DNA of 64,000 nucleotides from a virus, in IMG/VR virus record IMGVR_UViG_3300044742_000232, positions 1 to 64,000 of that record. One strand, written 5' to 3'. The stretch's first letter is position 1; every line of letters begins with the position of its first letter. Shown here piece after piece: positions 33,358 to 41,206 of the stretch. The translations under genes and the position numbers were made by a program. Under the pieces are notes generated by a model. It saw only the letters and a program-made list of their open reading frames with translations, searched no databases and was not told where the DNA came from.

Positions 33358-33678
33358 TTAGTTTGCTTTGTCCCAAAACTCATCACATCGTTGCAGAGTC
33401 ATTAGGAGTTGTTCGCGACCATTTGGATTTTCTGTATGGATAGACCATTTCACACGCGGATGAGCATTATGTTTAGCCAGATGCTCCAGATAGTTTGCCA
33501 CGGCGATAGATTTGTCTTCGCCACCTAAGTCGTGATCAAAAGAAATCTCTTCTATCTGTGCTCCTATTGGATTCACAATATGTCGGGAAAAGATCACGAA
33601 ACAGTCATAACTTGTCTGCGCCCAAATCCAAGAGTCATCGGGCGGCTTGCGGTTGTCGTCAAACCAAATTTTAGGCAT
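33358..33678 (-). CDS. Cyclic-phosphate-processing receiver-like domain protein (cREC)
   Basis: 106 residues. PKIWFDDNRKPPDDSWIWAQT, IEEISFDHDLGGEDKSIAVANYL and KWSIHTENPNGREQL follow the stand-alone receiver-like family linked to RNA repair. The paired Asp residues and DHDLG are its expected metal-site residues. Suggested role: handling 2',3'-cyclic phosphate RNA ends. Adjacent to the tRNA gene. Confidence 0.7.
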   Translation of the reverse strand: MPKIWFDDNRKPPDDSWIWAQTSYDCFVIFSRHIVNPIGAQIEEISFDHDLGGEDKSIAVANYLEHLAKHNAHPRVKWSIHTENPNGREQLLMTLQRCDEFWDKAN

Positions 33679-34246
33679 CTTTCTTCTTCTCCATCGCTAT
33701 TACACCATATCTCGTTTTGTAGCCAAGCATCGGTTGAAAACTATCAGGACTAATAGCAAACATATAATCAAGAGGAATATACGGACAAACCTTATAACCT
33801 TTACTTTCTATTTGATCCCATTCGTTTGCTAGTTCCGCACACACAGTATCAAACAATTGTTTTTTTGCAGCCTCAACTCCAATTGTTGCTTTCAAATCTT
33901 GGGCAAACTCTATAGGATTAGATTCTTTCAACGCCCTTGTCATTGCAAAGACAGTTTGATCTTGTATTTGAGCTTTTGGACCAGTCATAATAAAATCTGG
34001 ATGAAAGAACCTCGGATAACGATTCATCATTGCAATCGTGCATTCAAACATGCTTGTATTTCTCAAGATATTGAAATCCATATTCTCTTTATATTGAGCT
34101 ATCAGCGTATTGCTTATCATCGCCAACGATTTGAAGGCTTCCGCAAATGTGAGTTCTTCGGTGGCGCTGGCAAAGGCGGCTCCAGCGGGCATGGCAGCAG
34201 CACCAAGAGCCGCAGGCGTGAGAACTAAGAAGTTGCGGCGCTTCAT
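33671..34246 (-). CDS. Signal-peptide protein built from two blocks of the major capsid protein
   Basis: 191 residues. MKRRNFLVLTPAALGAAAMPAGAAFA is a twin-Arg-like signal. Residues 98-143 (TVFAMTRALKESNPIEFAQD...) align with gp23 211-256 (TVTAKTRALAAEYTLELAQD...). Residues 154-181 (CPYIPLDYMFAISPDSF, GYKTRYG) align with gp23 396-423 (CPYVPLQLMNAVRPDSF, GFKTRYG). The 139 capsid residues between these blocks are missing. It is therefore a shortened capsid paralogue aimed at the cell envelope. It sits among early nucleases, not in the head cluster. Function unknown. Confidence 0.8.
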   Translation of the reverse strand: MKRRNFLVLTPAALGAAAMPAGAAFASATEELTFAEAFKSLAMISNTLIAQYKENMDFNILRNTSMFECTIAMMNRYPRFFHPDFIMTGPKAQIQDQTVFAMTRALKESNPIEFAQDLKATIGVEAAKKQLFDTVCAELANEWDQIESKGYKVCPYIPLDYMFAISPDSFQPMLGYKTRYGVIAMEKKKDA

Positions 34247-34261
34247 GGGGTTCTCCTCTCC

Positions 34262-35317
34262 TTACTCCATCATCATCGCGCCATTATACAGGTCCGTCAT
34301 CAGTTTATCAAGCCTGTTTTTATCAACTTGCACATTTGATTCTTCCACGAACTTTCTGATAATCGCCATCGTGTTTTCCGGCTGACCATCGAAAGTGTCA
34401 ATCACCGCAGAGGACAAAACTTTATCCTCAAGGATTTTCACGTCTATCGCATACTTCTCCAGCGCATCAATAAACATGTCAAAATGATAGGGATTAGTCT
34501 TAGCCATCACCAGCACTTTCACATAACAATCCTGGAACGTATCAAAGTCCCAATTCAACACTTGATCCAAAGACTGCCCCTGATCGTCATAAACAATCTT
34601 GTGATATATTTCTTTTGGGTTGCGAATGAATTCCAATTGAAGAGTATCCGTGTCTAGAGTGTGGAATCCTTTGGGGGAATCGTAGTCTGCCCATGTGATC
34701 TGGTAAGGTGCTCCAAGATAAGTGATTGCACCGTTACTCTGTCTTTTATGAATGTGACCTGACGCCACAAGGCTAAATTTAGTAAAAAGAGAAATATCAA
34801 GGCCACGATCAATAACATATCCAGCATGTGATTCAAATCCTTTCAGTTCCAAGTGGCCAAAGCAAATTTTCGCGTCTGTTTTTTCAATAAGCTCTAAGGA
34901 ACGTTTTTCATTATCTAAACAAATCCAAGGCAGAAACAAAATCTTCGCCCAAGTAAACTTCATCTCCGTTGGTTCTGTGATGATTGAGAACTTCAATCCC
35001 TCACGACTTTGCATCAACTCATTTATAGAGTTTACTTCCAGGGAGTTGGTATGATATGCGTCATGGTTGCCTATAATGAAATAGACATAGTTATTGTGTA
35101 GCTTTTCTATAAAGTGTCTACGAACAAAATTTATTGTAGATATGTTTGCATACTTGCGACGATCAAACACATCCCCGAGAACAAATATATCCCGAATGCC
35201 ATTTTTCTTGATATAGGGGAAAAATTGCGTCTCTAGGAATTTTTTAGTATGCTCTAGAAGAACTGGGTTGTCATTCCTTGCCCCAAAATGTAGATCACTT
35301 ATTATCGCTACGCGCAT
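34262..35317 (-). CDS. 47: Recombination nuclease, T4 gp47 (Mre11/SbcD-like)
   Basis: 351 residues. Metallophosphoesterase motifs in order: IISDLHFGARND, FVLGDVFDRRKYAN, YFIIGNHDAYHTN, KICFGHLELKGFESHAG and VASGHIHKRQ. It is the nuclease partner of gp46. It is separated from gp46 by an insertion of four small genes and a tRNA. Confidence 0.95.
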   Translation of the reverse strand: MRVAIISDLHFGARNDNPVLLEHTKKFLETQFFPYIKKNGIRDIFVLGDVFDRRKYANISTINFVRRHFIEKLHNNYVYFIIGNHDAYHTNSLEVNSINELMQSREGLKFSIITEPTEMKFTWAKILFLPWICLDNEKRSLELIEKTDAKICFGHLELKGFESHAGYVIDRGLDISLFTKFSLVASGHIHKRQSNGAITYLGAPYQITWADYDSPKGFHTLDTDTLQLEFIRNPKEIYHKIVYDDQGQSLDQVLNWDFDTFQDCYVKVLVMAKTNPYHFDMFIDALEKYAIDVKILEDKVLSSAVIDTFDGQPENTMAIIRKFVEESNVQVDKNRLDKLMTDLYNGAMMME

Positions 35318-35741
35318 CGTTCTCCTCTACATTATATTCAAACTCTTTTGGACCATCTACTGTTTGCATCGTAACCTTCATAGTTTTTGAAGTCTTTTCT
35401 CCATCAAAAGTCACATTCGCAGTTTCCTCTTCAACCAGCATACTCACGGGTGAAGGTTTTGTTATCGCGGTTTGGGCATCATCTTCTTCTTGACGTAACC
35501 GTTTCCAATGCTCGCGCAGCAGCCAAACAATGATCCGGCCTTCAGCATATTCAGTTACGATTTGATTGCGACAGAACTTATCAAATTCCTCAAAGCTCCC
35601 TTCAATGGAGCCATCTTCTTTCAATATGATTTCATAACCTGTATTTGGGAGTTTGACAAGCACAGGTAAGATATAAAAGGTTTCGGGAAAAATCACCCCT
35701 TTGCGGACATTGCTATAAATCTTCTTGATCCAGCCAAACAT
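35295..35741 (-). CDS. Unknown protein
   Basis: 148 residues from MFGWIKKIYSNVRKGVIFPE, with GGGAGGCATCCTT before ATG. Beta-rich N-terminal half, then a helix (VWLLREHWKRLRQEEDD) and an acidic tail. Overlaps the gp47 start. No family recognised. Confidence 0.65.
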   Translation of the reverse strand: MFGWIKKIYSNVRKGVIFPETFYILPVLVKLPNTGYEIILKEDGSIEGSFEEFDKFCRNQIVTEYAEGRIIVWLLREHWKRLRQEEDDAQTAITKPSPVSMLVEEETANVTFDGEKTSKTMKVTMQTVDGPKEFEYNVEENDARSDNK

Positions 35742-35765
35742 AAGGATGCCTCCCACGAAAAGGGT

Positions 35766-36044
35766 TTAGCGTTGTTTTGTTTTAGCCCTTTTATAGGTTT
35801 TGTCAAGATAATTTTGCCGCGACGTGCGATATTTTATTATCTCTTCCTGACAAGCAGAAACAACGGATTCCAACATCATTATAACGTTGTCCTTTACATG
35901 CTGTGGAGAGGTAGGACTTCTTAGTGTCTCAATCCAATTTTCAATAATAGGCGGGACAGTATACTTAGTATTAGGTGCAGCCAACTTCTTCTTTCTTTCT
36001 TTTCTTTTTGAAAACAGATATGTCAAGCTTATACTTATCAGCAA
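35766..36044 (-). CDS. Small basic protein, start uncertain
   Basis: Up to 92 residues. The first 20 overlap the upstream gene and are Lys-rich; a TTG at 35984 after AAGAAAGAAGAAG may be the true start. PPIIENWIETLRSPTSPQHV and a helical C terminus look folded. No family recognised. Confidence 0.5.
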   Translation of the reverse strand: MLISISLTYLFSKRKERKKKLAAPNTKYTVPPIIENWIETLRSPTSPQHVKDNVIMMLESVVSACQEEIIKYRTSRQNYLDKTYKRAKTKQR

Positions 36045-36378
36045 TTCTTAGCATATCATTCTTCCACAAAGTTTTCCACTCTTTACAATCAGCAGGACCA
36101 TCATGAGCATTTTGTAAATCTTCAAGTAAAAATCTATAACGAGGATCGGTCATACAAGCTGGTAATTTTACTTTCTCTCTTTCTGCATTTTCTACTAAAT
36201 TATTAATACCACCAACAATAGTAGCAGCAAACTTTAGTTGTTTCTGATTTGTAAGAAGCCAGCCAACAGCACAGCGACGACCATCCTCAGTTACATATTG
36301 ACATCCTTTATCCCAAGCCTCTTTTCCTTGCTCCAAAAGAGAGATAGCTACTTTATCAAAGATTTGCTGATGTTTCAT
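35971..36378 (-). CDS. Small Cys protein of the CAVGW family, copy 1
   Basis: 135 residues from MKHQQIFDKVAISLLEQGKE. CQYVTEDGRRCAVGWLLTNQ carries the family motif; LPACMTDPRYRFLLEDLQNAHD and KNDMLRIADKYKLD follow. About one third of positions match its neighbour at 36375, so they are tandem duplicates. It resembles DUF6197 proteins. Overlaps its neighbour by ATGA. Confidence 0.7.
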   Translation of the reverse strand: MKHQQIFDKVAISLLEQGKEAWDKGCQYVTEDGRRCAVGWLLTNQKQLKFAATIVGGINNLVENAEREKVKLPACMTDPRYRFLLEDLQNAHDGPADCKEWKTLWKNDMLRIADKYKLDISVFKKKRKKEEVGCT

Positions 36379-36782
36379 TGTGTCACTTTCTTCTTTCCTT
36401 TTAGAACTGATGAATTCAAACGATATCTTTTTGCAATTGTAATCATTTCTTCTTTCCAATTTTCTAACCAATTAGAACTATAGCTATTATCATGAGCACC
36501 TTGCAGGTATGATAAAAAGTCTTCATTTTTCTCGTCTCTAATAAAATTAGGTAGTTTGACTCTTTCATCTATCGCTGCTTGCTTGAGAGTCGAGAGGCCG
36601 CCAAAGGTCTCGCTGGCGAATTCTAGAGCCTTACCAGACAACAGCCAGCCGATAGCACAACGCTCTCCCTTAGCGTTGAGATAGTGACACACGTTGCTCG
36701 TGCCACTTACGGCGCGGCACCCTTGCTTCAAAAGAGCGCGTGCAACCTTATCAAAGGCTTTCTGTCTCATTTCTTTTGACAT
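36375..36782 (-). CDS. Small Cys protein of the CAVGW family, copy 2
   Basis: 135 residues from MSKEMRQKAFDKVARALLKQ. CHYLNAKGERCAIGWLLSGK, LPNFIRDEKNEDFLSYLQGAHD and KEEMITIAKRYRLNSSVLK align throughout with copy 1. Start set by GGAACATTATA and the TAATG overlap. Confidence 0.7.
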   Translation of the reverse strand: MSKEMRQKAFDKVARALLKQGCRAVSGTSNVCHYLNAKGERCAIGWLLSGKALEFASETFGGLSTLKQAAIDERVKLPNFIRDEKNEDFLSYLQGAHDNSYSSNWLENWKEEMITIAKRYRLNSSVLKGKKKVTQ

Positions 36783-37144
36783 TATAATGTTCCTTTCACA
36801 AAATCCACCATACGATTGTAAATGATATCCTGATGATACCGATTTTTTACACATTCATCATCTATGTTACAACATGAACACCATGCACCAATCATTCTAA
36901 CTTTATCATTGAAAGTCCACAAATCACCTGTTTCATCAAACCCAAGAGCCTTTGCCAGCTTCTTCGTTGGCAAAGCTCTATAGCTGATTCCGCAGTCTTT
37001 TCTTGCTTGTTGCAGCACGCCTATAGCACAATACTGAATACCATGTTTACTCTTTCTTCTCAATTTACCTTTACAACGATGCCTTGGATCAGCCCACAAC
37101 TGGATTGCGCGGCTGAAGACCACATTCAAGATCGTGCTACTCAT
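36782..37144 (-). CDS. Small Cys-rich protein, distant CAIG family member
   Basis: 120 residues. KHGIQYCAIGVLQQARKDCG has the family motif; WCSCCNIDDEC is an added Cys cluster. Overlaps gp55 and the next gene, so the group is co-transcribed with the late sigma factor. Function unknown. Confidence 0.65.
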   Translation of the reverse strand: MSSTILNVVFSRAIQLWADPRHRCKGKLRRKSKHGIQYCAIGVLQQARKDCGISYRALPTKKLAKALGFDETGDLWTFNDKVRMIGAWCSCCNIDDECVKNRYHQDIIYNRMVDFVKGTL

Positions 37145-37644
37145 CGCTTGGGCTTCCTTCTTCTACCGCAGAACTTTTCTACACCTTTCGCCTTGACTCT
37201 AGCAGATTTCTTCTTCTTGTTCAACTGGTTTTTTTCATATTCTTCAATAAAAACTTGATTATTTTCATAAAGTTCTCGGTCTATCAAAGCTCCCCCAACA
37301 TAGCTATCATTCAAGTCAAAGTAGTTTTCCATATTTTTGTAGCGAATGTATTGCTGTTTTTTCTCTTTGTCTATCCTGCGGCGAAAGGAAAAGTAAGTGA
37401 TCTGCGTGAAATATCCAAATGGGTTCTTTGACTTTTTTGGATCAAAATTGTTCAAGTAAGTAATGGAATTCTCAATACCATCAGAAATCATCTCATCTTT
37501 CCAGTGTTGACTATAACCTTTGAACCAGGGATGATTAGCTAAGTTTCTTGCGATCAAAAGAAGACACTCGCCAACATAGGGCGGAATCTCGGCTTTTTGG
37601 TTGAGTTTTTTCAGTCTCCTAACTTCTTTCTTATAGGAAACCAT
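37141..37644 (-). CDS. 55: Late transcription sigma factor, T4 gp55 type
   Basis: 167 residues. WFKGYSQHWKDEMISDGIENSITYLNNFDPKKSKNPFGYFTQITYFSFRRRIDKEKKQQYI (quoted in part) is the gp55 pattern, a minimal sigma region 2. It directs host RNA polymerase to late promoters; CTAAATA motifs across the window are its likely targets. The C terminus is Arg/Lys-rich. A host-type promoter lies about 100 bases upstream. Confidence 0.9.
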   Translation of the reverse strand: MVSYKKEVRRLKKLNQKAEIPPYVGECLLLIARNLANHPWFKGYSQHWKDEMISDGIENSITYLNNFDPKKSKNPFGYFTQITYFSFRRRIDKEKKQQYIRYKNMENYFDLNDSYVGGALIDRELYENNQVFIEEYEKNQLNKKKKSARVKAKGVEKFCGRRRKPKR

Positions 37645-37744
37645 TGCTTTGTAAAGGTCTTGATTATTGATATAATTGTTGACGACTTTTTTCTTCTTAG
37701 TAGTCTGTATGGTCTAAAAATCCCCTTCTGAAACTAAATAAGTC

Positions 37745-37776
37745 TTGACTATAGCAGAATTCTATAGTATAGTCAA
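37745..37776. promoter_or_regulatory. Palindromic bidirectional promoter
   Basis: The two strands read TTGACT-17-TATAGT within the same 32 bases (plus -35 at 37745, -10 at 37768; minus -35 at 37771, -10 at 37748). Arms CTTGACTATA/TATAGTCAAG make it a palindrome. Leftward it would drive gp55; rightward the gene-poor block. A plus-strand CTAAATA at 37734-37740 adjoins it. It may also be a protein-binding operator. Confidence 0.6.
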
Positions 37777-37780
37777 GACA

Positions 37781-38273
37781 CTTGATCCCCAAAGGACTCG
37801 GATTCTGCCTTCCTAGAATCCCCCTTTGGGGTTATCTGTTTGCGCTTTATGACTTGATGCGGTCTACAATCTCGGCATCCTACAACCTTTGGAAAGAGAG
37901 GCAATGTAGAAAAGCGGCGCACTTGTCCTCTTTTCAATTTAACTGAAGAAGTTAGTTGGAAGTTGTATTTATCTAAGGTCCACCTATCGGACCAGTCTAA
38001 CGAAAAGTTTTTCTAGTTCCGTCGTTAGAAGCATCTCTGAGATTGCTTCAATTGTCTCAGAGTCTAGCTGGTAAAAAGCTGATGTAATAGGCTCAAAGGA
38101 ATCCCAAGCCTTTCCCATTTGTGGTTATCAATTGAAGTAATGTCCTGGCTCCATATACTGGTAATGGACTGCTTTTCCTTTACTAGGAAAAGTATGTCTT
38201 CACCATGCCTGGATAGTAGTGGTTCTTTCTTTTACCTGGGAATCCGTCTAGACATGCACTATAATTCATTCCT
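37781..38273. ncRNA. Gene-poor block rich in hairpins, candidate structured RNA
   Basis: No intact gene of useful size spans this block. Perfect stems: CCCCAAAG/CTTTGGGG enclosing GGATTCT/AGAATCC (37787-37831), GGTCC/GGACC (37977-37993), CTAACGA/TCGTTAG (37997-38028), CTCTGAGA/TCTCAGAG (38035-38062), CTTTTCC/GGAAAAG (38172-38192). All are fully Watson-Crick, so strand is not resolved. On the minus strand a chain of short open frames also exists (for example a 44-codon frame at 37984-38118 from ATG, then a start-less 78-codon frame), so a decayed gene is the alternative. Confidence 0.45.
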
Positions 38274-38720
38274 TTAGATTCCTGTTACTTGATTGATATC
38301 TATTCTTACAACTTCTCTAATTCTCATTGCAACTCCATTGGGTGTTTGATCATACATAGAATTTGGATAAAATAAATATCTTGAAGTATAATAATCAATA
38401 TCAAAGAATTTCGCTACTGCATTGAAATCGGAAGAACATTTGTAAAATATACCAAGTCCAGGTCCACAATAAAATCCTCTTTCCTGAAACCAAGGATCAC
38501 TACCAGCCCAGCCGCAAGCACATGCAGCAGTTCCACATGGTACTTCTTTAGCCATAACATTTCCAACACCAGAAATATACTTTGTAAAATTTGAAATACC
38601 AATAAAACTTTGAATCCAAGTAGACATATCAAATTTACAGATAGGAATTGGTCCAGCTTTTTCATATGGACCGTTACCTTGAAGTTTGTCGGCTAGTCTG
38701 ATGAGAGCTTCTTTGTTCAT
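38274..38720 (-). CDS. RLADKL-family small protein, copy 1
   Basis: 148 residues. MNKEALIRLADKLQGNGPYE, FDMSTWIQ, PCGTAACACGWAGSDPWFQE and RGFYCGPGLGIFYK are shared with the gene at 38727-39203. The CGTAACACGWA core recalls the CAIG motif of the 36-37 kb proteins. No function known. Confidence 0.7.
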   Translation of the reverse strand: MNKEALIRLADKLQGNGPYEKAGPIPICKFDMSTWIQSFIGISNFTKYISGVGNVMAKEVPCGTAACACGWAGSDPWFQERGFYCGPGLGIFYKCSSDFNAVAKFFDIDYYTSRYLFYPNSMYDQTPNGVAMRIREVVRIDINQVTGI

Positions 38721-38726
38721 GGCTTT

Positions 38727-39203
38727 TTAGAGTCCTGTTACTGAGTTGACTTCTTTGGCTTCTTCTTTTTCTCTTGCTTCAATGTTTTTTATAAATGTTC
38801 GTATCTCCTGTGCTTTTTCTATGGGGTCTTCAGAATAATCGCCTGAAAAAATTAAATTAGCATCGTCGTAACAATCTAGCCCAAAGAAATGTTGACAAGC
38901 TAAAAAATCCTGTGTATTGGAGTCTTTGTGATAAACGCCATTGAAGGTTGTATAGAAACCTCTTTCCTGGAACCAAGGATCACTTCCAGCCCAGCCCGCA
39001 GCACAAGCAGCTGTTCCACAGGGTAGATTCTTTTCTACAACTTCCACGATTTTATCATTCATTCTTACATCTATTGTTTTAGGGTCTTCAACAACCCATG
39101 ATCCCATATCGAATCTTTCTGTGGGAACAGGACCAGCTTCTTTATATGGTCCTGTTCCCTCCAACTTGTCAGCCAGACGGAGTAATGCTATCCTGTTTGC
39201 CAT
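38727..39203 (-). CDS. RLADKL-family small protein, copy 2
   Basis: 158 residues. MANRIALLRLADKLEGTGPY, ERFDMGSWVV and PCGTAACAAGWAGSDPWFQE align with copy 1, showing a tandem duplication. Both proteins end with the same VTGL/VTGI tail. A third, truncated copy lies at 30736-30783. Confidence 0.7.
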   Translation of the reverse strand: MANRIALLRLADKLEGTGPYKEAGPVPTERFDMGSWVVEDPKTIDVRMNDKIVEVVEKNLPCGTAACAAGWAGSDPWFQERGFYTTFNGVYHKDSNTQDFLACQHFFGLDCYDDANLIFSGDYSEDPIEKAQEIRTFIKNIEAREKEEAKEVNSVTGL

Positions 39204-39236
39204 TTGGAAACCCCTTCCGTCATGGCTGAGTTGTTT

Positions 39237-39650
39237 TTAGTAGACGAAATGCGAGTAGAATTGTTTGTGGATTGGTCTTGCTTCTCTTTCGCGCCATTCA
39301 TTCACTGCGCGTTTCAAGGCACGTTTTTGAAAGCGTTGAAACTTTCTGCCTTGATTAGAACAGCCGCAATTGGCTTGGACCATATACATCTGTGGCATGA
39401 ACGTTGTATCAAAGTAGAATGTATGCTGACTTGGTTTATGCCGCATTCTCCAAGGATATTCTCTAACAGCAACATGCTCCCAGTCTTGCGGCTTGTTATA
39501 GAGGGACCAGATGATAGGGCGAGCATCCAACCGACCATACTTTTTGAACCACCACTTCCATTCAAAAGTCGGTAGTTTTGGTTCTGGTTTTACTGGCGTT
39601 GTTTCTGGAGCGACGAGTGTATCAACTTCCGCGAGCATGTCTTTGGCCAT
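39237..39650 (-). CDS. Basic Trp/Arg-rich protein, unknown
   Basis: 137 residues from MAKDMLAEVDTLVAPETTPV, with AAAGGAGTGAAGTCA before ATG. EWKWWFKKYGRLDARPIIWSLYN and CGCSNQGRKFQRFQKRALKRAVNEW are notable. No family recognised. Confidence 0.6.
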   Translation of the reverse strand: MAKDMLAEVDTLVAPETTPVKPEPKLPTFEWKWWFKKYGRLDARPIIWSLYNKPQDWEHVAVREYPWRMRHKPSQHTFYFDTTFMPQMYMVQANCGCSNQGRKFQRFQKRALKRAVNEWREREARPIHKQFYSHFVY

Positions 39651-39709
39651 TGACTTCACTCCTTTGACTACTGGAACACTTCAACCCGTAGATGATGAAA
39701 GTCAAGTTG

Positions 39710-40138
39710 TCAAGAGGAAAGTTTGCGGTGTAGGATAGATTTGAATTCTATGGAGAAATGAAGATTTGATTTATCTTTATGGGATGCAAACATTGGAGCT
39801 ATTTGTGTCGGTGTATATCCAGCTAGACCACAGCCAATGTTTGTGATAAGAAAGTCCCAATCTGGATGGAGTTCGGAAAAGGCAAGAAAAATATTGACAT
39901 AAGACTGAATTGTTTCAAGAGCTAATGGTTTGAGGGAAGCATCTTTTGTTGGGATGGCATACGAATTACCCTGAAGCCCTGCCCCTTGTCCATAGATAGC
40001 TCCATGGTTTTTATAGGCAAAAGCAGCAGCGCCTTTTCCATGTCGGCCAGCTTCATTGGACCCAAAGACGAAAATTTTCCGCCTTTCAATAGCGAAAAAA
40101 ACTAGGTCGTTTTCTTCCTGTGGTGATGGTTCTGTCAT
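39710..40138 (-). CDS. Macro-domain-like phage protein (A1S_2505 type)
   Basis: 142 residues. KIFVFGSNEAGRHGKGAAAFA, AIYGQGAGLQGNSYAIPTKD and FLITNIGCGLAGYTPTQIAPMF are the signatures of a widespread phage family predicted to adopt a macro-like fold that could bind ADP-ribose or related nucleotides. Activity unproven. Confidence 0.7.
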   Translation of the reverse strand: MTEPSPQEENDLVFFAIERRKIFVFGSNEAGRHGKGAAAFAYKNHGAIYGQGAGLQGNSYAIPTKDASLKPLALETIQSYVNIFLAFSELHPDWDFLITNIGCGLAGYTPTQIAPMFASHKDKSNLHFSIEFKSILHRKLSS

Positions 40139-40147
40139 CTTACTTTC

Positions 40148-40309
40148 TCAGGCGTGAGGGTTTTCTTGAATCCATTCATAATCAGAGCATAAAGTTTCAG
40201 TGCGCCAGATTCGGAAACCAAGAAAATAGTAGTCAGTAACAGTCATGGGTTCCAAATAATTAATTTCTTCATAGACTTGCCAGTAGTTGTAAGAGGTTTT
40301 TCTGAACAT
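40148..40309 (-). CDS. Very small protein, unknown
   Basis: 53 residues from MFRKTSYNYWQVYEEINYLE, with GGGGAGAGTGAA before ATG. It begins just after the acetyltransferase-like gene. No family recognised. Confidence 0.55.
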   Translation of the reverse strand: MFRKTSYNYWQVYEEINYLEPMTVTDYYFLGFRIWRTETLCSDYEWIQENPHA

Positions 40310-40310
40310 T

Positions 40311-40751
40311 TCACTCTCCCCACATCTTTTTAGATTTTTCTGGATCAAACTTACGCCAGAGTTTCTTAGCTTCATCTGATGTTTCTCCCCCTGGACCTTG
40401 AGGCCAAAGCTCCAGACCCGTTGGTTTGGTGTCATCTCTTATCATAGAGTAGACAGCTGTGCCAATACCCTGTTTTTGATGTTTTTCCTCAACACTAGCG
40501 TTCATGACAGAAAGCACAGGGCGACCAAAATGAGTGTTAGAACGCACATAAAACCGGCCAATATGATTAGTTCTATTTTTTGCACCTCTAAACACTCTGT
40601 AGTCCAGATTTCCCCGTCCTGGAGTAACTTCCACATGATATTTTCCTCCTAGAATTGGTCTTCTTTCCCACTTTTGTTCACGCGGCCAAGTCATCCATCG
40701 TTCAAAGTTTTTCCAGTGATCTTCTTCAAGCCATTCAGAGAAGCGTTTCAT
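40311..40751 (-). CDS. GNAT-like acetyltransferase
   Basis: 146 residues. NASVEEKHQKQGIGTAVYSMI is a motif A-like acetyl-CoA loop (QxxGIG). The preceding strand LSVMNASV and the following helix fit. The N-terminal 55 residues are Trp/Arg-rich and specific to this protein. Substrate unknown. Confidence 0.6.
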   Translation of the reverse strand: MKRFSEWLEEDHWKNFERWMTWPREQKWERRPILGGKYHVEVTPGRGNLDYRVFRGAKNRTNHIGRFYVRSNTHFGRPVLSVMNASVEEKHQKQGIGTAVYSMIRDDTKPTGLELWPQGPGGETSDEAKKLWRKFDPEKSKKMWGE

Positions 40752-41188
40752 TAGTGCATTTTCTCAGAGAGATTACCTGGAATCTTATCTTGATGCTTTT
40801 TCATGGCATCCAAAAAGTCTTGGTTGTCCTGTGATAAGACTGTTTTCAGATTGGCATTGATCTTCTTCATGTTGGTGTCCTGATGAGGTTGCACGAAGAC
40901 GATATTATAATGTATCGTATTGTAGTAGTAGGTGCAAAATTCGTTGGTCACAGGGCTTATAGCAAGGATGTGATCCTTTTTCAAGAGCAAAACTTGTTCA
41001 TTTTCGGCAGTGAAAGGCAGATACTTGACAAGGTTGACAGCTGGCACTCCATTGACATCTTTTTCCTCTATCAACATCGGGTATTCAAGAATCAAAGTAT
41101 CGGTATCAATGTCATCAGAATGAAAGCGGGCTGTGATTTGGTCCCCATTGATCAGACGGATATGAAGTATAGTGTTAGCGTGATCCAA
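40751..41188 (-). CDS. Unknown protein upstream-coupled to uvsW
   Basis: 145 residues. The N-terminal strands LHIRLINGDQITARFHSDD and LEYPMLIEEKDVNGVPAVNLVKYLPF resemble a small Sm/SH3-like barrel found near uvsW in T4-like phages (recollection, unconfirmed). The C terminus is helical. Function unknown. Confidence 0.65.
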   Translation of the reverse strand: MDHANTILHIRLINGDQITARFHSDDIDTDTLILEYPMLIEEKDVNGVPAVNLVKYLPFTAENEQVLLLKKDHILAISPVTNEFCTYYYNTIHYNIVFVQPHQDTNMKKINANLKTVLSQDNQDFLDAMKKHQDKIPGNLSEKMH

Positions 41189-41206
41189 TTAGTTTCTCCA
41201 TCTTTA

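Noticed and set aside
35766-35830. TTGACA near 35800 as a promoter
   Set aside because: It lies in a coding region and no acceptable -10 element is found 16-18 bases downstream.
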